Source of the DNA: a bacterium
GTDB lineage: Bacteria > Babelota > Babeliae > Babelales > GCA-2401785
Assembly (NCBI GenBank): GCA_030629865.1
Contig: DAOVOC010000070.1
Location: 1 to 5,155 of the forward strand
Length of the DNA stretch: 5,155 nucleotides
Direction: 5' to 3'
Positions 1 to 5,155 of this stretch are shown here, in pieces (position 1 is the stretch's first letter; each line of letters opens with the position of its first letter). Position numbers and translations under genes: made by a program. The notes under the pieces were generated by a model, which was not told where the DNA came from, did not search any database, and saw nothing but the letters and a program-made list of their open reading frames with translations.

Positions 1-53
1 TCTCCGCGGGCAAGTTTGGTAAGGGAAGTGCCTGCAAACATTGCGTAGTCAAG

Positions 54-56
54 TCA
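54..56 (-). other. In-frame TGA at a conserved glycine position of the AAA gene
   Basis: The codon order is GCA CTT GCC CTC GAG TCC TGA CTT GAC TAC GCA, giving ALALES-stop-LDYA. In ATAD3 the matching stretch reads LALHSGMDYA, so the stop replaces a glycine, and GGA to TGA is a single base change. Reading stays open for all 17 remaining codons and still resembles the family. UGA followed by C is known as a weak termination context. A nonsense mutation, readthrough or a sequence error are all possible. Confidence 0.7.
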
Positions 57-721
57 GGACTCGAGGGCAAGTGCTCTTGCAGTAAGTGTTTTGCCGGTTC
101 CTGGAGGGCCATAAAATAGAACGTTTGGCATTGGCTCGTCGTTTTCGTGTGCAGTTTTAAAAATATCTGCAATTTCTAAAATTCTGTCTTTAATTCTTTG
201 TGGAGCAACAATTTCGTTGATGCGCGATTCTTTCTCTTCTTCTTCGGAGCCGAACATTCCGAATAGTTTCTGCAAACCAGACTTTATATTAGTTTCTTCT
301 ATAACACTTGGTTTGTTGAGGTGTTTGTCTATTTGTTTGTGTAGAATTTTGCCACCATAATAAATGCCAATTGGAATGCCGGTTAGTGTTGCAACGTAAT
401 ACGGATTAGTAAAAAATGATGTCAATCCAGCAATATATCTCTTTGCTTGTTCTTTAAGCCCTTTTTCGCGCTGTTTACTCTCAACATATGTTTTGGCTAG
501 GTCACTTGATGTATCTGCTGCTTTGTTAATAAGGTTTATTCTTAAGTTTTCCCATTTATCCATTTTCTCAAGGTCTTCTTTTGCTTTATTGCAATCGGCG
601 TTTGTCCAGTTGTTATCTCGTTTTTCTTGTTGAGTTGCATATGCCCTTGAGCGACGGTTAGTTCTTTCACGTTCTAGCATTTCTTGTGTTCTTTGAGCGT
701 TTTTCAAAGCACTAGTTATTA

Positions 722-730
722 TTTTTTTTT
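722..730 (-). other. A9 homopolymer (coding strand) separating signal-peptide frame from AAA frame
   Basis: Nine T residues on the plus strand give A9 in the message. Upstream of the run the frame set by ATG 811-813 encodes a signal peptide; downstream the AAA body is one base out of register. Eight A residues instead of nine would read SIKKIITSALKNAQRTQE and fuse the two. As written, the upstream frame ends at TAG 712-714 after 33 residues. Runs of this length are known sites of replication slippage and of RNA polymerase slippage in AT-rich bacteria. Confidence 0.7.
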
Positions 731-820
731 ATTGAGGGACTTGCTGTTTGTGTAATATAAAAAGTTGTTGCAAATATTGTGGTGATGAGTATTGTTTTTA
801 ATTTTTTAAACATATTATTG

Positions 821-825
821 TCCTT
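821..825 (-). promoter_or_regulatory. Ribosome binding site AAGGA for the AAA gene
   Basis: The coding strand reads GAGAAGGACAATAATATG, an AAGGA core seven bases before ATG 811-813. This is the site that decides the start: the TTG at 705-707, which opens the AAA frame downstream, has no purine-rich Shine-Dalgarno at a suitable distance and lies among AAAAATAATAACTAGTGC. The site sits in the short gap after the preceding gene, so both are probably on one transcript. Confidence 0.7.
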
Positions 826-849
826 CTCTTTCTTCTTTTATTAAAAAAA

Positions 850-2400
850 TCACTTACATAGTCGATAAAAAAAACCGCTTTTTTTATACTCTTGCCATAG
901 AAATGTGTAAAAACACGTAAGGCCTATTATTCTTATTGTTGGGAATATGCACGAGCTTATAATTGGAGACCATCTGCCTTTTCCGAAGGCTTTTTTTATT
1001 GGGGCATATTCTTTTTTAGATAGTTTTCCTTTTAATTCTTCCTTATCGATATTAAATCCATCAGTTACAAGTTTTTTGAGTTTTGATGCTGATGGTTTTT
1101 GAAGTTCACGTTTATCGAATTTTTCTACATTCGCCAAAATATAACCGCTTAGTTTAAAAAGTTGTGAATTAATTTGCTGATCAATCATTCGTTTTGTTAT
1201 AGAAATTTTTTTCCAGTGATTCAGTATAAAAAATACATAACTGAGCCCTTGGACTATTCGCATTGTATTTTTTACCACAAACCTATCAAGGTTTTTATTT
1301 GGATAATATTCTGTAAATATTGAGTGGAACCATTGAGTAATAACTGCTCCAATCGTCTCTTCCCAAGGCAAGTTTATATTTGAAAAAATACTTGATTTGC
1401 CAGTGCTTGCACCTAGATGCATAGAAGAGAATGGTGCTGCTAGCATAGATAGAAATATATTGTTGATGGTTTTTGATGTAATTGCCAAACGTGCCCAATG
1501 TGGCTGAAGTGTAAATGCTATGGGACTAGTAATGGGAACGTGGAATTCCATATCGGCACTAAGTGGTGTTGGATCGTGAAAATCTAGAGTTGAATTTTGG
1601 ATGATTTCTTCATGCAAAAATTGTCCAAACCAGAGGCTTTTTCTGTTTTTTGCCTTAAAGCCCACAGGAGAACTATATTTAGAGAAAAAGCTTTCTGCTA
1701 AATGGTGAGATATTCCAGCAACTGTAGAAGCGCCATCAAGGACACCTTTCTTCTTAAACCATTCGACTAAAATCTGTGTTCCAGATTTTAATTTCTTTTT
1801 CTTTTTCCGACTACTTATGACTTCTTTTCCAAGGCCATTGTTAAGTCCAATATTTTGTGCTTTTTCTAGTTCTAACTGGAATTCATCGAGATGTAGGGCA
1901 ATGGTTTCTGAGATCGTTTGTTGAAGGTAGTTGGTAAGTTTTTTGTCGATAAGATGATTTGCTGCAAGACTTGCACCATTAACAAAAAGACCCTTGATAT
2001 CGTTGTCTATGCCTTTTGTTTTAAAACCGACCTGAAATCGTGGAGTTATTTCTAGAGCTCTTTTATGTTGTGCTTCATATTTTTGGGTTTCGTTGTTCCA
2101 CTTAGGATCTTTTTCAACAAAGTCTGGAATGACTAATGTTGTTTGTGTTGGAAGACAATATTTTCCTTCATCCGGATATACAGCTTCGTGAATTCTTTGT
2201 CGTGCTTCTTCCACTATTAATAAATTCGGACCAATTTCTTTAAAGATTTCTGATTGTGGATTAAAAAGTGTTCTGAAAATTGATGGTTTAATTTTATTTG
2301 CGCCGAAAACAGGCGTACATAGAGCCAAAAAACCGAAAAAGGACACACATAAGGTGTGCCTTAAGATTTTTTTCGATAATGAATAACCATGACGAATCAT
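850..2400 (-). CDS. Hypothetical secreted or membrane protein, 516 residues
   Basis: I do not recognise a family. The protein starts with a signal peptide: a basic N-region (MIRHGYSLSKKILRH), a hydrophobic core LCVSFFGFLALCTPVF (residues 17-32) and likely cleavage after residue 33 or 34 (VFG-A). Further hydrophobic stretches lie at about 312-330, 380-395 and 479-501 (IISSCIFPTIRIIGLTCFYTFLW), the last followed by a basic tail, so at least the C-terminus may be membrane-inserted. The middle is mixed polar with a lysine run at 199-203. No catalytic motif was seen. The start ATG 2398-2400 is supported by GGGAG (2409-2413) eight bases upstream. It ends with TGA (850-852), followed two codons later by an in-frame TAA (841-843). 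The ATPase gene starts 36 bases downstream, suggesting co-transcription and perhaps shared function in the envelope; that is inference from context. The long intact frame and signal peptide make it a real gene. Confidence 0.85.
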   Translation of the reverse strand: MIRHGYSLSKKILRHTLCVSFFGFLALCTPVFGANKIKPSIFRTLFNPQSEIFKEIGPNLLIVEEARQRIHEAVYPDEGKYCLPTQTTLVIPDFVEKDPKWNNETQKYEAQHKRALEITPRFQVGFKTKGIDNDIKGLFVNGASLAANHLIDKKLTNYLQQTISETIALHLDEFQLELEKAQNIGLNNGLGKEVISSRKKKKKLKSGTQILVEWFKKKGVLDGASTVAGISHHLAESFFSKYSSPVGFKAKNRKSLWFGQFLHEEIIQNSTLDFHDPTPLSADMEFHVPITSPIAFTLQPHWARLAITSKTINNIFLSMLAAPFSSMHLGASTGKSSIFSNINLPWEETIGAVITQWFHSIFTEYYPNKNLDRFVVKNTMRIVQGLSYVFFILNHWKKISITKRMIDQQINSQLFKLSGYILANVEKFDKRELQKPSASKLKKLVTDGFNIDKEELKGKLSKKEYAPIKKAFGKGRWSPIISSCIFPTIRIIGLTCFYTFLWQEYKKSGFFYRLCK

Positions 2401-2408
2401 GTTTTTAG

Positions 2409-2413
2409 CTCCC
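2409..2413 (-). promoter_or_regulatory. Ribosome binding site GGGAG for the hypothetical gene
   Basis: On the coding strand TTCGGGAGCTAAAAAC precedes the ATG at 2398-2400, giving a GGGAG core with an eight-base spacer. It supports this ATG over any later start, which would remove the basic N-region of the signal peptide. Confidence 0.7.
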
Positions 2414-2471
2414 GAATATTATTAAAAAATGCTTTAAAATAAATTATTTCACTATTTACAGAGGTTCGGTT

Positions 2472-2500
2472 AGCTTAGGGTTTTAGATGGGTGTTGTCAA
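2472..2500 (-). promoter_or_regulatory. Putative sigma-70 promoter for the hypothetical protein/ATPase unit
   Basis: The coding strand has a perfect -35 box TTGACA (2495-2500), a 17-base spacer and TAAGCT (2472-2477) as a -10 box. The -10 keeps the key T, A and final T of TATAAT but is otherwise weak. Transcription would begin near 2465, leaving a leader of about 65 bases before ATG 2400. The site lies in the cysS/hypothetical gap, the longest non-coding stretch of the window (2401-2544). I saw no GC-rich hairpin with a T-run after cysS there, so read-through from cysS is possible. Confidence 0.5.
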
Positions 2501-2544
2501 ATAGAAAAGAAAGAGAAAGGAAAAGTGTAGGTTTTTTGCGGTTT

Positions 2545-3903
2545 TTATAGTTTTTTGTCCAAAACCTCTATTCCCATTGTTTTTAATTGGTCGCGCAGGG
2601 AGTCTGCAGTTGCCCAATCTTTGTTGGCCCGCGCTTGTTCGCGCTCTGCAATGAGCTTTTGAACTTCTTTAGAGCTTAGAAGCGCTTTTTGAGCAGTTTC
2701 CTGCTTGTTTTGTTTAAGGCTGATGCCAAGAACATTGGTAACAAGCGAGGCGACTTGGGAGCAAATTGTAGGTGAAGATACGATTTGGTCGGAGTTTTTA
2801 AAGATTAAGCCCAAAAGTTTTGGAGTATTTAAATCGTCGCAAAGACTTTCTACAAGCGAGCTGACAAATTTGTTTTGTGTGTCGATGTCTTCTAGTGTTA
2901 AATCTTTTGTTGTTTCAGATCCAGCAAGAATCTTTCTCAATTTATTAAGTCCTTTTTCTGCCGCTTTCAGGCCCACTTTGCCAAATTCGATAGGGGTTTG
3001 GTATGAGTGGAGCAAGAAGTAATATCTGAGCGTCATTGGCTCAACAGTTTGCAAAACTTTGTTTAGGCTAAGAGTGTTGCCTACAGACTTGGACATTTTG
3101 GCTTTGTCTAGGTTCAATAGGGCGTTGTGAACCCAAATGTTAGCAAGTGGATAGCCGAATGCTGCTTCCGACTGAGCGATTTCATTTTCGTGATGCGGGA
3201 AAATTAAATCTGCGCCGCCGCCATGGATATCAATGGAGGTGTTGCTTTGGTCGTGGATCATGGCTGAGCATTCAATATGCCAGCCAGGACGGCCGTGGCC
3301 CCAGGGTGTTTTCCAGAATTTGCCGTCTGTATTTCCTTTCCACAGAGCAAAATCGCCAGGATTTTTTTTGCCAGTGCGGATCTCTACACGGGAGCCTTCT
3401 AGAAGATCATCGATATTTTTGCCGGAAAGTTTTCCGTATTTAGGAAAGGTTGAAACATCAAAGTAGATGTCGCTATCTAGGTGGTAAGCATGTCCTTTTT
3501 CTAAAAGAGTTTTTATGATTTTGATCATTGAATCGATGCTTTGGGTTGCACGAGGCTCGACATCTGGTGCAAGATTGCCAAGTTTTTGCATTTGTTCATG
3601 GTAGTCGTCGATATAAACCTGTGTGATTTGCAGATAGCTTTCGATATTTCCGGCAGCAGCCGCCTTTTTTAAAAGCTTGTCGTCAATGTCGGTTAAATTG
3701 CGGATATACGTTGTAGCAAGCCCTAAAAACTTAAGTGTGCGTACAAGGACATCAAAATTGACGTAAGATCGCCCATGCCCGATATGGGAATAGTCGTAGG
3801 GGGTAACTCCGCAGACATATAAAGTTGCTTTGCCTGGAGTGACAGGAGAAAATTCTTCTTTTTTACGTGTCTGTGTGTTATAGAGCTTTAGTTTTATAGG
3901 CAT
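2545..3903 (-). CDS. cysS: Cysteinyl-tRNA synthetase
   Basis: A cytoplasmic class I aminoacyl-tRNA synthetase that activates cysteine with ATP and loads it on tRNA-Cys. At 452 residues it is near the usual length of about 460. Visible signatures in order: CGVTPYD (31-37) with the first zinc-binding Cys31, the HIGH motif (40-43), Cys212 in HIECSAM, IDIHGGGADLIFPHHENE (224-241) carrying the His and Glu zinc ligands, and KMSKS (269-273) for ATP binding. The C-terminus has the family's REQARANKDWATADSLRDQL helix and LKTMGIEVLD, but stops a few residues short of the usual D-T-P-x-G-T-x-W ending. The start ATG 3901-3903 lies inside the end of sbcD (10-base overlap), with GGGA about 11 bases upstream, so translation is probably coupled. 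It ends in TAA. An A8 run (coding strand; 3362-3369) encodes the Lys-Lys-Asn before PGDFALWK and stays in frame. All required residues are present, so it should be functional. Confidence 0.97.
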   Translation of the reverse strand: MPIKLKLYNTQTRKKEEFSPVTPGKATLYVCGVTPYDYSHIGHGRSYVNFDVLVRTLKFLGLATTYIRNLTDIDDKLLKKAAAAGNIESYLQITQVYIDDYHEQMQKLGNLAPDVEPRATQSIDSMIKIIKTLLEKGHAYHLDSDIYFDVSTFPKYGKLSGKNIDDLLEGSRVEIRTGKKNPGDFALWKGNTDGKFWKTPWGHGRPGWHIECSAMIHDQSNTSIDIHGGGADLIFPHHENEIAQSEAAFGYPLANIWVHNALLNLDKAKMSKSVGNTLSLNKVLQTVEPMTLRYYFLLHSYQTPIEFGKVGLKAAEKGLNKLRKILAGSETTKDLTLEDIDTQNKFVSSLVESLCDDLNTPKLLGLIFKNSDQIVSSPTICSQVASLVTNVLGISLKQNKQETAQKALLSSKEVQKLIAEREQARANKDWATADSLRDQLKTMGIEVLDKKL

Positions 3904-5155
3904 TGTTCTGTCTTTCCCGGGTTTTTGTTTGAGTCTTTGTCTTGTTGTTTAGGTGTTTCGATGGTTGGCTGCAGCCCTGTTACTTTCTGATGCATTTTGT
4001 GAGCTTTGGCCAAGAGGTCCTTGATTTTAGCAGGTTTAATCTCTTTTGTGCGAAGATAGGCGGTTAAAAGCTCTTCTAGGTTCATTTCGTTATTCAGTTG
4101 TGCTCGCCGTTGCCTTGTTGGTGGCAAGTGCACAGGAATTATTGAGGCAACATGGACAGCTTTACTGGTTGCTTTTTGTATAACACTCAAATCAACGCGA
4201 TCGGATATGTCTTTGGGAAGATGGTAAACGATTTTGATAATTGCGTTGTTGATAGATTCTTTATTAATTGCCTCTACAAGTTGTTCGGTTTGGTTTTTCC
4301 CACTTTCCATATGGTGTTCAATGGTAAGCATTGGTCGTGTAGCAAGCGATATAAATTCGTATGAACAGCGTTTGTCTTGAGTGACCGAAACAAGGCAGTA
4401 GCCTTTTTTATCTCGCCGTTCGCCAAAATCTATAGCTTCGACAGAGCCGGAATAAATGACTGGCGTTTTGCCTTTTTTATTAAGATTTTGATGTCGATGC
4501 AAATGCCCCAAGGCAACATAGTCAAATGGAGCAATGGCAAGTTGTGACGGCAATAGAATTGGGTCGGTGCCAAAGACTGCTCTTCGCTCAGAGCCCGAAA
4601 ACACACCATTTGCCACAGTTAAATGTCCAGCAAGGACTGCTGGAATGTCGGGATCGAGTGAGGTTGCCATGTTTTGGATAATCAGGCCCATTTGCTCGGA
4701 GATGTGATCAGTTAGTTCATTAGAGTTTTTGAATCGGTAATGTTCTTTGGTTACAAGATTGTGGCGTGTTGGCCATGGCATGCCGGCAATATTTATTGGT
4801 CCATTCTTTGTGTTTAGTTTTATTACTTCAGGTTTTGAAACAACATGAAGACCATCTAAAGGAAGATCAGAAAAAATATCCAGCGAGTGTGCTTTGCCAA
4901 AGCTTGCGGGCAAATCGTGGTTGCCTACGATGATAACGATTGGGATGCCGGCGCATTGAAGTTTTAAAAATAATTGCAGCAAAAGTTTTTGTTGTGTTGG
5001 TGATGGAGTTGCGGTTTTGTATGCGTCGCCACAGAATAAAAAGAAATCAACCTTGTTTTTAATTGCATTGTTGATGCATGTTTCCAGACTTTTTTTAAAA
5101 TCCAAAAGCCGCGTATGGATACCGGTTTTATGGTCTATGCGACCATAATTTTCCA
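3894..5155 (-). CDS. sbcD: SbcD-type exonuclease subunit (Mre11 family), 5' end cut by the window
   Basis: Nuclease subunit of the SbcCD complex, the bacterial Mre11-Rad50 relative, which works with the SbcC ATPase to open hairpins and process DNA ends in the cytoplasm. The frame is open to the right edge: residues ENYGRIDHKTGIHTRLLDF (5153 down to 5097) precede and follow the TTG at 5103-5105 and match the conserved SbcD N-terminal region, so TTG is internal and the true start lies about 10-14 codons outside, along with the D-x-H metal motif. Visible metallophosphatase motifs, numbered from that TTG: CGD (25-27), GNHD (61-64), GH (160-161) and GHLH (200-203), then YSGSVEAIDFGE, typical of SbcD. 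The C-terminal region resembles the capping domain, followed by a polar lysine-rich tail. It ends in TAA inside the start of cysS. No sbcC lies downstream; it may sit upstream, off the window, or elsewhere. Confidence 0.93.
   Translation of the reverse strand, partial: ENYGRIDHKTGIHTRLLDFKKSLETCINNAIKNKVDFFLFCGDAYKTATPSPTQQKLLLQLFLKLQCAGIPIVIIVGNHDLPASFGKAHSLDIFSDLPLDGLHVVSKPEVIKLNTKNGPINIAGMPWPTRHNLVTKEHYRFKNSNELTDHISEQMGLIIQNMATSLDPDIPAVLAGHLTVANGVFSGSERRAVFGTDPILLPSQLAIAPFDYVALGHLHRHQNLNKKGKTPVIYSGSVEAIDFGERRDKKGYCLVSVTQDKRCSYEFISLATRPMLTIEHHMESGKNQTEQLVEAINKESINNAIIKIVYHLPKDISDRVDLSVIQKATSKAVHVASIIPVHLPPTRQRRAQLNNEMNLEELLTAYLRTKEIKPAKIKDLLAKAHKMHQKVTGLQPTIETPKQQDKDSNKNPGKTEQCL

Larger units (their letters stand above)
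1..813 (-). pseudogene. ATAD3-like AAA ATPase, partial, with a frameshift and an in-frame stop
   Basis: This is the N-terminal part of an AAA ATPase; the C-terminus lies off the left edge. The start chosen is ATG at 811-813, which has a good ribosome site and encodes a signal peptide or signal anchor (MFKKLKTILITTIFATTFYI, likely cleavage near QTA/S). That frame ends at TAG 712-714, while the body is open one frame over; the frames meet at the A9 run 722-730. The body has a charged, probably coiled-coil stretch (residues 1-95 counted from TTG 705-707), a hydrophobic segment (about 103-118), the phrase LNKPSVIEETN (130-140), an acidic linker, and Walker A GPPGTGKT (200-207; bases 87-110). From memory, ATAD3 has the same order with LGKPSLVRETSR and YGPPGTGKT. 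A TGA at 54-56 interrupts it, yet LDYAMFAGTSLTKLARG follows in frame, like GMDYAIMTGGD of ATAD3. Walker B, sensor residues and arginine finger are outside the window. ATAD3 homology is fairly sure; substrate and role are unknown. Confidence 0.7.

Noticed and set aside
54..56. Selenocysteine at the in-frame TGA
   Set aside because: The family has glycine, not cysteine, at this place, and the sequence left of the codon is too short to show a SECIS hairpin. No selenoprotein family match.
705..707. TTG as the start of the ATPase
   Set aside because: No Shine-Dalgarno sequence at a suitable distance, whereas ATG 811-813 has a good site and a signal peptide one frame away. It cannot be fully excluded, nor can the ATG at 678-680.
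1295..1498. Minus-strand 67-residue frame inside the unknown gene
   Set aside because: It is an alternate frame within a longer gene, without a ribosome site or recognisable product.
2344..2358. Small inverted repeat CACAC-N5-GTGTG near the start of the unknown gene
   Set aside because: A five-base stem of simple sequence inside coding DNA that encodes part of the signal peptide; too weak to call regulatory.
2501..2544. Terminator after cysS
   Set aside because: The stretch is polypyrimidine on the coding strand (CTTTTCCTTTCTCTTTC) with no stable stem and following T-run.
2705..3466. Plus-strand open frames across cysS
   Set aside because: They lie entirely antisense to a well-conserved cysS, lack recognisable protein features and are best seen as shadows of its codon pattern.
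5103..5105. TTG as the start of the sbcD gene
   Set aside because: The frame stays open to the right edge and the upstream residues match the conserved SbcD N-terminus, so the gene is cut by the window and TTG is an internal leucine codon.
1..5155. Alternative genetic code with UGA as glycine (code 25) or tryptophan (code 4)
   Set aside because: The cysS, sbcD and unknown genes contain many glycines and tryptophans with no internal TGA, so UGA is not a routine sense codon here. One TGA at a glycine site is better explained by mutation or readthrough.

Overview
This 5.2 kb window carries four genes, all read from the minus strand, and nothing convincing on the plus strand. In transcription order (right to left) they are: a 5'-truncated sbcD-type nuclease gene (3894 to beyond 5155), cysS for cysteinyl-tRNA synthetase (2545-3903, overlapping sbcD by 10 bases), a 516-residue secreted or membrane protein of unknown function (850-2400), and an AAA ATPase gene that resembles eukaryotic ATAD3 and runs off the left edge (1-813).

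The sequence looks like an AT-rich bacterium using the standard code, with short intergenic gaps, many A/T homopolymers and ordinary bacterial signal peptides. The eukaryote-like ATPase and the AT-rich style suggest a host-associated lineage. Candidatus Dependentiae (TM6) or a comparable protist endosymbiont is my best guess, but no marker gene here proves it.

The right half (2545-5155) is conventional housekeeping: DNA end processing and tRNA charging, translationally linked. A 144-base gap (2401-2544) holds a plausible sigma-70 promoter with a perfect TTGACA box. This probably starts a second transcription unit made of the unknown protein and the ATPase, which are 36 bases apart.

The most interesting part is the left end. 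The ATPase body lacks a good start in its own frame. A well-formed start (AAGGA, 7-base spacer, ATG at 813) and a signal peptide lie just upstream in another frame, and the two frames meet at a run of nine A residues (coding strand). One base fewer in the run joins them. The same gene has an in-frame TGA (54-56) 10 codons past its Walker A motif, exactly where ATAD3 has glycine, and the homology continues beyond it to the window edge. The gene is therefore either a recent pseudogene with two lesions, a gene expressed by slippage plus stop-codon readthrough, or affected by sequencing error. It is the main thing to follow up.
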